Positions 1-7,948 of a stretch of 13,935 nucleotides of DNA are shown piece by piece. Position 1 is the stretch's first letter; every line of letters begins with the position of its first letter. The notes below the pieces were generated by a model. That model saw only the letters and a program-made list of their open reading frames with translations, did not search any database and had not been told where the DNA came from. Made by a program: the position numbers and the translations under genes. Source of the DNA: Spirochaetota bacterium. Its GTDB lineage: Bacteria; Spirochaetota; JAGLSM01. The stretch spans positions 1-13,935 of the forward strand of contig JAGLSM010000011.1 in the NCBI GenBank assembly GCA_023135745.1. Direction: 5' to 3'.

Positions 1-1469
1 GGTTTGTAACTATTGTCTTTACTGCCGTTGATGTGGAAGGTCCAATCATCCTCATCAAGAGGCAGGAAATATGAATATCCTGCGTTTATCTTAAAAATAA
101 CACTTTTTCCCAGCATTATATTGAGCGAGGTCAGAATTTCGGTTCCAGGATTATATGCGGATGCTTCAAGAGTTTTTCCATCGAATTCAGATGAGTCATT
201 TACAATTCCAAGAGTATTATTAATTAAGCGCAGATTTCCGAAAAATGAGATTTGAAAAGAGAAACTTCTTCCGATGAATAAATTCCATCCAAAACCAAGC
301 TTTCCCTGATAGATAGTAAGCAAATTATCGAAGAGATATGCTGTATTAATAATAATCCTGAATGAGTATCCAATCTCAAATTCGATATCAAGTCCAAAAC
401 CTGATAATTTGCTTGTACCCGATGGTGTCCAGAAAGAATTTGTAAAACCGGAAAACCGGTCTTTCGGAAGGTCAATCAGGTACATCATGAGGTCGAGGCT
501 GATTGACATTCCGAGGCGGGAATAAGGTTTAAGATTATTACCGACCGAAGCAGGATTACCAAAAATAACACGTCCCTTCCAGAGATCTTCGCTCTGTCCG
601 CTTATTCTTACCAGTCCGGAGAAGGCTTCATCGACATAACCGTCTTCATACCTGGTTGTTTTAAAAAATGAAAATTCATCTCCCGGAGATATCTTGTACT
701 TTTCCTTATTCAGAAAAAGTACATTACCCTTTTCAATGCGGTTTATTTCAGTAGAAATATCAAAAAAATCCATGTCTTCAATAACAGAAACCATTAATTT
801 TCCGATTTTTTTAATCGCTTTAAAAAATACTCCGTGTTTACTGGTATCCCTGGTTTTTACTGAAAATTTACCAATTGAAAAAACAGAAGCAATTAAGGGA
901 TCGATAACATGTACTTCTATTGCAATATTGAGAATGTATGTCTCTATATAAGAAATTTTATTTGTCTTTTTATCTTTTTTCCTCTCTTTTTTCTGTTTGA
1001 GTTTATAGGTTAAAACCCTCGGCGCAAGAACTGCATATGATGATGCCATATTGCGAAGATCATCTATTTTGAATTTATAAATGGTTTTATTGAAATTTTT
1101 TATTTTACGTGTGAGGTTAAGGTGTCTTGCAAGAGCTTTAGTCTGATGCTTACTGATATTGTAAGTGTATAGCGCTTTACTTGAAAACCCCTGTTTGCTG
1201 GAAAAAATAGCAAGTATTTGAGTATTAATCTGGCCGAGAATTATTGAATCAGTATTTTTAAGGTCGCTGTTTATTCCAAGAATTAAAATTCTGCGATGGT
1301 CAAATATTCCTGAAAAAACAGGGGCCGCATTGGATAAAAGAATAAAAAGGAGAATAAACAGGATCTTAAAGGAATATAAAGCATTGTATGAATACACGGG
1401 ATCTGTTTTCTTGAACAAAATTGTAAATCCTGAAATTTTATTGGAGTTAAAAATTAAACTTTTTTTCAT
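1..1469 (-). CDS. Partial exported protein, probable CsgG/FlgT-like periplasmic region followed by an outer-membrane-barrel-like region
   Basis: An uninterrupted minus-strand frame of 489 codons starts at ATG 1469 and leaves the window at base 1, so the C-terminus is missing. I do not recognise the family by name. Residues about 34-48 form a strongly hydrophobic stretch (FKILFILLFILLSN) like a signal peptide, which puts the ATG unusually far upstream. No Shine-Dalgarno precedes ATG 1469, and a TTG at 1418 with AGGA 9 nt upstream is an alternative start. Residues about 60-230 loosely resemble the nucleotide-binding-like fold of CsgG-type lipoproteins (DLRNMASSYAVLAPRVLTYK, then alternating strands). 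Next comes a short segment (RIEKGNVLFLN...ISPGDEF) like the small beta domain of FlgT-type proteins. From about residue 300 the sequence is rich in alternating aromatic, glycine and polar residues (FGWNLFIGRSFSFQISFFG), as expected of outer-membrane beta strands. The domain assignment is inference; the open frame and export signal are seen directly. Confidence 0.72.
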   Translation of the reverse strand, partial: MKKSLIFNSNKISGFTILFKKTDPVYSYNALYSFKILFILLFILLSNAAPVFSGIFDHRRILILGINSDLKNTDSIILGQINTQILAIFSSKQGFSSKALYTYNISKHQTKALARHLNLTRKIKNFNKTIYKFKIDDLRNMASSYAVLAPRVLTYKLKQKKERKKDKKTNKISYIETYILNIAIEVHVIDPLIASVFSIGKFSVKTRDTSKHGVFFKAIKKIGKLMVSVIEDMDFFDISTEINRIEKGNVLFLNKEKYKISPGDEFSFFKTTRYEDGYVDEAFSGLVRISGQSEDLWKGRVIFGNPASVGNNLKPYSRLGMSISLDLMMYLIDLPKDRFSGFTNSFWTPSGTSKLSGFGLDIEFEIGYSFRIIINTAYLFDNLLTIYQGKLGFGWNLFIGRSFSFQISFFGNLRLINNTLGIVNDSSEFDGKTLEASAYNPGTEILTSLNIMLGKSVIFKINAGYSYFLPLDEDDWTFHINGSKDNSYK

Positions 1470-1541
1470 TACATATCAAATATAAACTAATTTAAAAAAA
1501 AATCCGATAATAAGAGTAATAAATAATAATGGAGTTTTGAC

Positions 1542-1652
1542 ATGAGAGAAACTGACGTGCTATTTAAAAAAGGTATGGAAATGCTGAAAAGAGGGGAATA
1601 CAGAAAAGCTGAAATGATCTTTCATAAGGCAAAAGAGATTATTACTAAATAA
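1542..1652 (+). CDS. Possible 36-residue single-TPR microprotein
   Basis: A short plus-strand frame, ATG 1542 to TAA 1650-1652, encodes 36 residues. GGAG at 1531-1534 lies 7 nt before the ATG, the same spacing as several genes of this window. The peptide fits one tetratricopeptide repeat: GMEMLKRGEYRKAEMIFHKA has the Gly, Tyr, Ala, Phe and Ala at TPR consensus spacing, followed by a charged helix end. No signal peptide or membrane segment is visible. It is the only probable plus-strand gene here, divergent from the exported protein to its left and convergent with the small secreted protein to its right, and it is followed by a hairpin at 1712-1745. It could be a genuine microprotein or the remnant of a longer TPR gene. 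I see no continuation of TPR coding in the frame, since the stop is immediate. Confidence 0.5.
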   Translation: MRETDVLFKKGMEMLKRGEYRKAEMIFHKAKEIITK

Positions 1653-1711
1653 GACTTATTTCGTTTAAAATGTATTACCTGATACATCAGCAGCTTTTAC
1701 AGAAATAGGAT

Positions 1712-1745
1712 AAACCGTAGGTAACAGTCTGCTGACCTACGGTTT
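1712..1745. terminator. Terminator-like hairpin between convergent genes
   Basis: AAACCGTAGGT (1712-1722) pairs perfectly with ACCTACGGTTT (1735-1745), and an inner CAG/CTG pair shortens the loop. The plus strand continues with a short T-run (GGTTTTG); the minus side has only TTT before ATCC. It lies between the convergent plus-strand small ORF and the minus-strand gene, whose TAG stop (1737-1739) falls inside the right arm. A bidirectional terminator is the likely role, but the U-tracts are weak. Confidence 0.6.
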
Positions 1746-2144
1746 TGTTAGAAAAAACTTCCCCTTTATTTTAATAATTCTGATAGAATTTCTATATTTA
1801 CGTAAGTTGCGGCCGTATTTCAAGAGGTAGTGGTATTTCAATAACACGCTGCCGTCCTTCCGTATGAATATTTCATCCATTGAAGCTTTTATTATTCTTT
1901 TACCTACTGAAAGCAGATGCATTCTGTATCTTTGTTTTCCATACCTTCTGATGAGAGATTTATAGTATCTTTTACCCTGTTTTGTTGATATTTCCAATAG
2001 AGCTGTGATGTTTCCATAACGGTAAATTTTTGACAGGGATCTGATTATCGTTTCATATGTGGATTGATCGATGTATTTTGGAAGACTCATGCTAATCAAG
2101 GGCAGAGATAAAATTAAAATTAAAATACATACTGTTTTTTTCAT
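1737..2144 (-). CDS. Small secreted basic protein of unknown function
   Basis: This 135-residue protein is not one I recognise. Residues 1-20 (MKKTVCILILILSLPLISMS) form a classical signal peptide with a Lys-Lys n-region and hydrophobic core. No lipobox cysteine follows the core, so a soluble periplasmic or secreted product is more likely than a lipoprotein. The mature part is very rich in Lys, Arg and Tyr (KQGKRYYKSLIRRYGKQRYR) and ends in short strand-like segments (SIRIIKIKGKFFL). The start is well supported: AAAGGAG at 2154-2160 lies 9 nt upstream of ATG 2144. It is separated from purC by a repeat-bearing 222-bp gap, so it is probably transcribed separately, although no convincing promoter was found. 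The C-terminal DEIFIRKDGSVLLKYHYLL pattern could be a small beta-sheet domain; no function is inferred. Confidence 0.75.
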   Translation of the reverse strand: MKKTVCILILILSLPLISMSLPKYIDQSTYETIIRSLSKIYRYGNITALLEISTKQGKRYYKSLIRRYGKQRYRMHLLSVGKRIIKASMDEIFIRKDGSVLLKYHYLLKYGRNLRKYRNSIRIIKIKGKFFLTKP

Positions 2145-2193
2145 TAGTTTTTTCTCCTTTGTCTTTTTTTGGTTGGTGAACTTGCATGTATTG

Positions 2194-2290
2194 ACAGACT
2201 GAGTAAAAAGCCGAAAAATTATTGGAGTAAGAAACTACGAATCACTCAAATCTTCACGAATAGTACAGTCTGTGAGCGAAGTCGAAGTAC
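2194..2290. repeat. Composite intergenic repeat between purC and the secreted-protein gene
   Basis: The 8-bp inverted repeat ACAGACTG (2194-2201) / CAGTCTGT (2266-2273) brackets a segment with spaced near-repeats of ACGAAT (in GAAACTACGAATCACTC and CTTCACGAATAG). The motif GAGCGAAGTCGAAG (2274-2287) follows directly. From memory, both the ACGAAT tandem pattern and the GCGAAGTCGAAG motif occur as dispersed intergenic repeats in many environmental bacterial genomes; that identification is recall, not a search. No coding potential is seen. Confidence 0.45.
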
Positions 2291-2354
2291 CAAATCCATT
2301 AATACATACATTCATTCGGTAAAAAAATCATTAATCAGATGAATATAATTTGTT

Positions 2355-2378
2355 CTCTCTTTTAAATTACAAAGAGAG
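2355..2378 (-). terminator. Weak hairpin at the purC stop codon
   Basis: CTCTCTTT (2355-2362) and AAAGAGAG (2371-2378) form an 8-bp stem with an 8-nt loop that contains the purC stop codon. On the minus strand it is followed by AACAAATTATATTC rather than a T-run, so it is not a canonical intrinsic terminator. It may protect the 3' end of the mRNA or may be incidental. Confidence 0.3.
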
Positions 2379-3245
2379 TATGATTTCTTCAATTTGTCTG
2401 TATTTTTTAATGGTTCCTGCTACTACATTGTCGGGAAGTTCAGGAGCAGGTGGAGTCTTGTTCCATTTTAACTCCTCGACATAGTCTCTGACATACTGTT
2501 TATCAAACCCCGGAGGAGTTGAACCGGTGGTATAGGAATCAGCAGGCCAGAATCTTGATGAGTCGGGAGTAAGTAATTCGTCAATTAAAATGACTTTGCC
2601 GTCTACCAAACCGAATTCAAATTTGGTATCAGCCAGAATAATTCCTTTTTTACTCAGTAGAGCATGCGCCTTTTCAAATAGCTGAATGCTGAGTCTTCGC
2701 AGTTCTTCTGATATATCCTTACCCAAGGCATTAACCATGTGGGAAAAAGGCACATTTTCATCATGTCCCGTGTCAGCTTTGGTTGCAGGAGTGAATATAG
2801 GGAAAGGCAGTTTTTCTGCTTCCTCCAGACCCGGATTTATGCTGATTCCGCAGACAGTTTGATAGGCCTTGTACTCTTTCCATGCCGAACCCGCGATATA
2901 TCCTCTGACTACACATTCAAAGTCAATTCTATTTGCCTTTTTTACTATGACAGATCTTCCTTTTAGAGTATCCTTGTATTTTTTTAATTTTTCAGGAAAA
3001 TTATCGGCATTTGTTTCTATGATGTGATTGCCTGCAATATTCATTAGATTGAACCATTTATTCGAGATATTTGTGAGGATTTCTCCCTTTTTTGGTATGC
3101 CGGTAGGAAAAACACAGTCAAACGCACTTATTCTATCGGTGGCAATTATCAATAAATTGTCATCAATTTCGTAAAGGTCTCTGACTTTTCCTCTGTGCAG
3201 AAGCTTAACTCCGTCAAGATTCGTTTCAATTATTGCCTTATCCAT
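2367..3245 (-). CDS. purC: Phosphoribosylaminoimidazole-succinocarboxamide (SAICAR) synthase
   Basis: PurC condenses CAIR with aspartate using ATP to form SAICAR, in cytosolic de novo purine synthesis. The 292-residue protein is of the longer SAICAR-synthetase type, not the roughly 235-residue form. Family motifs are in order: RGKVRDLY at 18-25, ATDRISAFDCVFP at 35-47, ECVVRGYIAGS at 110-120, TKADTGHDENV at 155-165, LADTKFEFG at 204-212 and DELLTPDSSRFWP at 222-234. The protein appears complete and intact. The start at 3245 is supported by GGGAG 6 nt upstream. It lies 17 nt after the guaA stop, making it the last gene of the long minus-strand run and pairing it with another purine gene. No strong terminator follows; only a weak hairpin overlaps the stop codon. 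Confidence 0.97.
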   Translation of the reverse strand: MDKAIIETNLDGVKLLHRGKVRDLYEIDDNLLIIATDRISAFDCVFPTGIPKKGEILTNISNKWFNLMNIAGNHIIETNADNFPEKLKKYKDTLKGRSVIVKKANRIDFECVVRGYIAGSAWKEYKAYQTVCGISINPGLEEAEKLPFPIFTPATKADTGHDENVPFSHMVNALGKDISEELRRLSIQLFEKAHALLSKKGIILADTKFEFGLVDGKVILIDELLTPDSSRFWPADSYTTGSTPPGFDKQYVRDYVEELKWNKTPPAPELPDNVVAGTIKKYRQIEEIILSL

Positions 3246-3262
3246 ATATTACTCCCGTAAAT

Positions 3263-4813
3263 TTATTCCCATTCGATAGTCGAAGGGGGTTTTGAACTAA
3301 TATCGTAAACTACCCTGTTTATTCCTGCAACTTCATTAATTATTCTGTTTGAAATTTTTTCAAGGAGCTCGTAGGGGAGATTTGACCAGTGAGAGGTCAT
3401 GCCGTCGGTACTTTCAACAGAGCGGACTGCTATGACTCTGTCGTATGTGCGTTCATCACCCATAACTCCTACCGATTTGATTGGGAGAAGTACTGCGAAA
3501 CTTTGCCATGTTTTATAATAAAGTCCTGCTTTTTTCATTTCATCAACAACAATCTCATCCGCGTTTCTAAGTAAATCAAGATTTTCCCTGTCAATAGCTC
3601 CTATATTCCTTATGGCAAGACCGGGACCTGGAAATGGCTGACGAAGAATTACTTCATCAGGCATACCCAGCTGCCTGCCTATCTCTCTTACCTCGTCTTT
3701 AAACAGGTCCTTAAAGGGTTCAATTATCCTTCCCTGAGATATAAGCTCCTGAATTTGCTGAACACGGTTGTGGTGTGTCTTAATTACCGCGGCAGGTCCT
3801 TCAAGAGAACCACCGCTTTCTATAACATCCGGATAAAGGGTTCCCTGAGAGAGGAACTGAAAATCTCCTGATTCAGCAAAAAAGACTTTAACAAAGACAT
3901 TTCCGATGATTTTTCTCTTTTCTTCCGGGTTTGACACTCCCTTCAGGGCATCGAGAAATTGTTCAGAAGCGTCAACAGTGTCTATTTTCATACTGAAATG
4001 CTGCTTAAAACGCCTTTCTACATTTTGACGTTCATTTTTCCGCAACAGGCCATTGTCAACAAAGATACACTTGAGCTGATCTCCAATAGCTTTGTGAAGC
4101 AGCACGGCAAGTACAGAGGAATCGACCCCGCCTGATATACCGCATAATACGGTTTTATTTCCAACAGTTTTTTTTATTTCTTCAATACTTTTTTCAATGA
4201 AAGAACCCATATCCCATAGGGGTTTTATGCCTGAAATATTAAACAGGAAATTTTTTAGTATTTTTACTCCGTTTGTTGTATGTATGACTTCCGGGTGAAA
4301 TTGAACCAGATATATGTTTTTCTTTGGATTAGCGATTGCGGCAATCGCGGAGTCGGATTTTGCTATTATGGAAAAATCTTCAGGAAGGTCTGTGACGCTG
4401 TCTCCATGACTCATCCATACTTGTTGTGAAGAGTCTAAATCTAAAAATAATCTGGAATCTGTATCGTTGATTGTTATTGAGCTTTTACCGTATTCCCTGC
4501 CCTTTTCAGTACGTGAAACTTTACCGGATAGTTTTTTAATGATTAGCTGCATTCCATAGCAAATACCGAGAATTGGTATATCAAGACCTAAAAGAGCCAT
4601 GTCAAGATCCGGTGCGTCTTTATCATATACGCTTGCAGGTCCTCCGGAGAGGATAATTGCGTCAGGCGACAGGTTTTTAATCATGGAAATAGGTGTGTCA
4701 TATCTGAATATTTTACAAAAAATATTTTGTTCACGAATTTTTCTTGCTATCAATTGGGTATACTGTGAACCATAATCAAGAATTACAACAGGGCATATTT
4801 CTTTATTATTCAT
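3263..4813 (-). CDS. guaA: GMP synthase (glutamine-hydrolysing)
   Basis: GuaA converts XMP to GMP using ATP and ammonia from glutamine. With the start at 4813 the protein has 516 residues, normal for the two-domain enzyme. The class I glutamine amidotransferase domain (about 8-195) has [27 protein letters not shown], the nucleophile Cys85 in ILGICYGMQ, and His173/Glu175 in QFHPE. The ATP-pyrophosphatase domain has the P-loop SGGVDSS at 227-233, and the dimerisation domain ends with the invariant KPPSTIEWE. The frame is open up to 4861, but that start would add 16 lysine-rich residues overlapping rnc. ATG 4813 gives the usual N-terminus and lies one base after the rnc TAA. The nearest SD-like GGG is 11 nt away, so translational coupling to rnc is likely. 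The glutaminase-to-synthetase linker reads [13 protein letters not shown], not the enterobacterial SHHNVGGLP form. Confidence 0.97.
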   Translation of the reverse strand: MNNKEICPVVILDYGSQYTQLIARKIREQNIFCKIFRYDTPISMIKNLSPDAIILSGGPASVYDKDAPDLDMALLGLDIPILGICYGMQLIIKKLSGKVSRTEKGREYGKSSITINDTDSRLFLDLDSSQQVWMSHGDSVTDLPEDFSIIAKSDSAIAAIANPKKNIYLVQFHPEVIHTTNGVKILKNFLFNISGIKPLWDMGSFIEKSIEEIKKTVGNKTVLCGISGGVDSSVLAVLLHKAIGDQLKCIFVDNGLLRKNERQNVERRFKQHFSMKIDTVDASEQFLDALKGVSNPEEKRKIIGNVFVKVFFAESGDFQFLSQGTLYPDVIESGGSLEGPAAVIKTHHNRVQQIQELISQGRIIEPFKDLFKDEVREIGRQLGMPDEVILRQPFPGPGLAIRNIGAIDRENLDLLRNADEIVVDEMKKAGLYYKTWQSFAVLLPIKSVGVMGDERTYDRVIAVRSVESTDGMTSHWSNLPYELLEKISNRIINEVAGINRVVYDISSKPPSTIEWE

Positions 4814-4814
4814 C

Positions 4815-5606
4815 TTATTTATTACCCTTTTTTTGCGGTTTTTTGGTTTTAGGTGCAGCAAAATGGCGCAAAAGATCTTCCGAAAGTGATGAATTGTTTA
4901 TTTGTTTTTTTAGTTTTGAAAGACTTTTTTTTGCTGCTTCCTGACAAGCTTCTTTTTTTGTAAGACCCCGGCCGGAACAAAAAGGTACATCTGATATAAT
5001 AACTTTCATAGTAAAAAGCTTGCTGTGGGCAGGCCCCTCGTGCGAAACCATTATATATTCAGGGAGAAGTTTAAAATGTTTCTGTGTGTAAAGCTGGAGA
5101 TTAGTTCTGTGGGTATCCTTGTTGGTTTCCGCAGCAGTTTCAAGTAAAATATCTTTAAAAACATTGATTATAAAAGTGTAGGACTTGTTAAAACCTGAAT
5201 CAAGATAATAAGCTCCGATAATTGCTTCGAGGGTGTCCGCTAGAATTGTACTCCTTTTTCTACCTCCTGAAACAACTTCCCCTTTACCTAAAAGTATAAA
5301 GTTTCCAATATCAAGTTGTGTCGATAATTTAGAAAGAATTTTTTCACTAACAACTATATTTTTAATTTTTGCAAGGCCCCCTTCTCTGTATTCAGGGAAT
5401 TTTTTATATAAAAAGTGATTTACAGACAGCCCTAAAACCGAATCCCCCAGAAATTCAAGTTTTTCGTTATTTTCAAGATTTTTTCTTGATTCATTAACAT
5501 ATGACCTGTGAGTCAAAGCCACTTTTAGTGAATTTATATTTTTAAATTTAATGCCGAGCTTTTTGCAGCATGCTTTTAATAATTTTTTATGATTATTATC
5601 ATACAT
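4815..5606 (-). CDS. rnc: Ribonuclease III
   Basis: RNase III cleaves double-stranded RNA, including rRNA precursors and some mRNAs. The 263-residue protein has an N-terminal endonuclease domain with the signature [13 protein letters not shown] (Glu48, Glu51, Asp55), Glu75 in REGG, and the catalytic Asp124/Glu127 in ADTLEA. A C-terminal dsRNA-binding domain spans about 165-235 and ends with the typical [20 protein letters not shown] basic, lysine-rich tail (about 240-263, [10 protein letters not shown]) extends past the usual end and may add RNA affinity. The ATG at 5606 follows the fabF stop TAA after a single base, with only a weak upstream SD, so it is probably translated by coupling to fabF. 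Placement next to fabF/acpP is a familiar arrangement in many bacteria. Confidence 0.96.
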   Translation of the reverse strand: MYDNNHKKLLKACCKKLGIKFKNINSLKVALTHRSYVNESRKNLENNEKLEFLGDSVLGLSVNHFLYKKFPEYREGGLAKIKNIVVSEKILSKLSTQLDIGNFILLGKGEVVSGGRKRSTILADTLEAIIGAYYLDSGFNKSYTFIINVFKDILLETAAETNKDTHRTNLQLYTQKHFKLLPEYIMVSHEGPAHSKLFTMKVIISDVPFCSGRGLTKKEACQEAAKKSLSKLKKQINNSSLSEDLLRHFAAPKTKKPQKKGNK

Positions 5607-5607
5607 T

Positions 5608-6855
5608 TTAATTCTGATATTTCTTGTATACTACAGAAGCATTATGACCGCCGAAACCAAAAGAATTGGATATAGCGTAATTTACCTTATGCTGTATTTT
5701 TTTATTTGGAACAAAATCAAGGTCGCAGCCAGGATCGCTTGTAAACTGATTAATTGTAGGATGAATTTCATTGGTAATTAAAGTTTTTACACAGGCAATT
5801 CCTTCAACTCCGGCTGCGGCTCCCAGTAAATGTCCGGTCATGGATTTTGTTGAGTTGATTTTTAACTTTTCAGCATGTTCGCCGAATACTGTTTTCAAAG
5901 CCTGCACTTCAGCTTTGTCACCTAAAGGAGTCGATGTGCCGTGGGTGTTGACATAGTCAATTTTTTCAGGATTAATATCGGCATTTTTAAGGGCATTTTT
6001 AACAGCTCTCGCGGCACCTGATCCGTCAGGACATGGCGCTGTCATATGATAGGCGTCACAGCTCATTCCTGCCCCGGCAATTTCTGCCAGTATTTCTACG
6101 CCTCTTTCTTTTGCTGATTCTTCTGATTCAATAACCATTACTCCTGAACCTTCTCCCATGACAAAGCCGTCTCTGCCGGAATCGAATGGTCTGGAAGCTG
6201 TTTCAGGATCATCATTACGGACTGAAATGGCTTTTTGAGCCATAAAGCCGGATAAACCCATAATACAAATAGCAGCTTCCGAACCGCCGACAAGCATTAA
6301 ATCGGCCTGACCATGCTTTATTATATTGATTGCTTCAGCAATTGAATGATTTGCGGTAGCGCATGCTGTACTAATTGAAAAATTAGGGCCTTGGAATCCA
6401 TATTTTATAGCAAGTAGTCCTGAGGCCATATTTGTTATTATAGACGGAATGAAAAAGGGGCTAACCTTTCTATAACCGCCCTTTACATATGCTTCTACCT
6501 GAGTAGTAAATGTATCAATACCGCCAATGCCGGAACTAACAATCATCCCGCATCTTTGAGCTCCGTATTTGTTAATAGCATCTGTATTTATAGAAGCCAT
6601 TTTTACAGCTTCGGCTGCAGCCGCAAATGCATAGTGAACAAACGGATCAAGACGGCGCGCTTCTTTTTTGTCGATAAAATTCAATGCATCAAAGTCCTTA
6701 AGCTCTCCTGCTATTTTTGTCGGCAGTTCAGTGACATCAAATTTTGTGATTCTTGATATACCGGATTTTCCTTCCAGTAAAGCATTCCATGTTGATTCAA
6801 CATCCAAACCAAGTGGTGTTACTGCTCCGGTTCCGGTAATTACTACTTTTTTCAT
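5608..6855 (-). CDS. fabF: Beta-ketoacyl-ACP synthase II
   Basis: FabF condenses malonyl-ACP with acyl-ACP in fatty-acid elongation. With the start at ATG 6855 it has 415 residues, the usual size, beginning MKKVVITGTGAVTPLG. The Cys-His-His triad is complete: Cys165 in STACATA, His305 in NTHGTSTPLGD and His342 in TGHLLGAAAG. The C-terminal NSFGFGGHNA is intact. The frame is open to 6903, but that would run through the hairpin upstream. GGAG lies 7 nt before ATG 6855, which decides the start. The gene follows acpP by 71 nt, and a terminator-like hairpin sits in that gap, so its expression is probably reduced relative to acpP. One base separates its stop from rnc. Confidence 0.97.
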   Translation of the reverse strand: MKKVVITGTGAVTPLGLDVESTWNALLEGKSGISRITKFDVTELPTKIAGELKDFDALNFIDKKEARRLDPFVHYAFAAAAEAVKMASINTDAINKYGAQRCGMIVSSGIGGIDTFTTQVEAYVKGGYRKVSPFFIPSIITNMASGLLAIKYGFQGPNFSISTACATANHSIAEAINIIKHGQADLMLVGGSEAAICIMGLSGFMAQKAISVRNDDPETASRPFDSGRDGFVMGEGSGVMVIESEESAKERGVEILAEIAGAGMSCDAYHMTAPCPDGSGAARAVKNALKNADINPEKIDYVNTHGTSTPLGDKAEVQALKTVFGEHAEKLKINSTKSMTGHLLGAAAGVEGIACVKTLITNEIHPTINQFTSDPGCDLDFVPNKKIQHKVNYAISNSFGFGGHNASVVYKKYQN

Positions 6856-6867
6856 TCTAGCTCTCCT

Positions 6868-6900
6868 GATAAAAAAAGCTATTGGAAGTACCAATAGCTT
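6868..6900 (-). terminator. Intrinsic terminator/attenuator between acpP and fabF
   Basis: On the transcribed minus strand AAGCTATTGG, loop TACTT, then CCAATAGCTT form a perfect 10-bp stem with a 5-nt loop (plus-strand coordinates 6876-6900). It is followed directly by TTTTT, the classical intrinsic terminator arrangement. It ends about 8 nt before the fabF Shine-Dalgarno. Since fabF, rnc, guaA and purC lie downstream with no obvious new promoter, partial read-through (attenuation) is more likely than full termination. Confidence 0.75.
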
Positions 6901-6926
6901 CATTAATACCCATAGCCTATGCTATT

Positions 6927-7160
6927 TTAGCTGGTGTGTTCTTCAATGTATTTAACAGCATCAGTGACGCTCGCAAGTTTTTCAGCATCTTCGTCTTCAA
7001 TTTCAATATTGAATTCTTCTTCAAGTGCCATGATTAACTCAACTGTGTCGAGTGAATCCGCACCCAAATCATCAATAAAGGAAGCTTCCATAGTAACTTC
7101 TGCTTCATCAACTCCCAACTGATCAACAATAATTTCCTTAACCTTATCAAATACTGACAT
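6927..7160 (-). CDS. acpP: Acyl carrier protein
   Basis: ACP carries growing acyl chains on a 4'-phosphopantetheine arm. The 77-residue acidic protein is of standard length and has the invariant attachment motif [10 protein letters not shown], with Ser36 as the modified residue. Helix I (residues 3-16) and the acidic helix around 47-62 are clear, and the C-terminus AVKYIEEH is typical. The start at 7160 has the strongest SD of the window, AGGAGG. It lies 47 nt after fabG and 71 nt before fabF. The strong SD and the downstream hairpin both suggest high expression relative to the neighbouring enzymes, as expected for an abundant carrier protein. Confidence 0.98.
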   Translation of the reverse strand: MSVFDKVKEIIVDQLGVDEAEVTMEASFIDDLGADSLDTVELIMALEEEFNIEIEDEDAEKLASVTDAVKYIEEHTS

Positions 7161-7207
7161 TTACTACCTCCTATAGTATTACATTTTTAAATAAAAAATT
7201 TATTCAC

Positions 7208-7948
7208 TTACATTAACATTCCGCCATTTACCGACAGTACATGGCCTGTTATATATGCGGACATTGGTGAAGCTAAAAAAAGAACTGCATTAGCAATATC
7301 CTCAGACTCACCCATCTTCCCAACGGGAATACGGCTGAGCATGTCCTCTTTAACCGGTTCAGGTAATGATTTGGTCATATCAGTGTTAATAAATCCCGGA
7401 GCAACTGCGTTAGCACGTATGCCCCTTGCCGCAAACTCTCTGGCGGTTGTTTTAGTTAATGCAATTACACCGCCCTTTGATGCTGTATAATTGGCCTGAC
7501 CGGCATTACCCATTTGACCCACAATAGATGCAACGTTGACTATGTTACCGCTGCGGGCTTTTGACATTCTCTTAACCGCAGACTTGGTACAGAGAAATAC
7601 TCCCTTCAGGTTAATATTAATAACCAAATCCCATTCTGATTCTTTCATGCGCAGGAGAAGATTATCTCTGGTTACTCCCGCATTATTAACAAGAATATCT
7701 ATTTTTCCAAATTCTTCAACAACTTTTTGAAACATTGCTTCAACTTCATCAGCACTTGATACATCAGCCTTAATTGCGATGGCTTTAATACCCTTTTTTT
7801 GCATTTCAGCGGCTGTTTCCTTTGCCGAATCTTCGTTAACGTCAACAATTACAAGATCAGATCCGTTATCTGCGAATTTTTCTGCAATTGATTTGCCGAT
7901 TCCTCTGGCTCCGCCGGTAATTAATGTTACCTGACCTTTAAGATGCAT
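7208..7948 (-). CDS. fabG: 3-oxoacyl-ACP reductase
   Basis: FabG reduces beta-ketoacyl-ACP with NADPH in each elongation cycle. From ATG 7948 it has 246 residues and is a classical short-chain dehydrogenase. It shows the nucleotide-binding TGGARGIG at 11-18, NNAG at 88-91, Asn113, and the catalytic Ser141, Tyr154 and Lys158 (YTASK). The C-terminus ITGHVLSVNGGM is typical of FabG. The frame extends to 7969, but ATG 7948 has GGAGG just upstream (5-nt spacer) and gives the usual N-terminus MHLKGQVTLITGG. Its start overlaps the fabD end by 11 nt, implying translational coupling within the fab operon. Confidence 0.97.
   Translation of the reverse strand: MHLKGQVTLITGGARGIGKSIAEKFADNGSDLVIVDVNEDSAKETAAEMQKKGIKAIAIKADVSSADEVEAMFQKVVEEFGKIDILVNNAGVTRDNLLLRMKESEWDLVININLKGVFLCTKSAVKRMSKARSGNIVNVASIVGQMGNAGQANYTASKGGVIALTKTTAREFAARGIRANAVAPGFINTDMTKSLPEPVKEDMLSRIPVGKMGESEDIANAVLFLASPMSAYITGHVLSVNGGMLM

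Noticed and set aside
4814..4861. Longer guaA start at 4861
   Set aside because: It would add 16 Lys/Arg-rich residues overlapping the rnc end and absent from the family; ATG 4813 gives the normal N-terminus.
6856..6903. Longer fabF start at 6903
   Set aside because: It would translate through the hairpin; ATG 6855 has a 7-nt-spaced GGAG and the canonical first residues.
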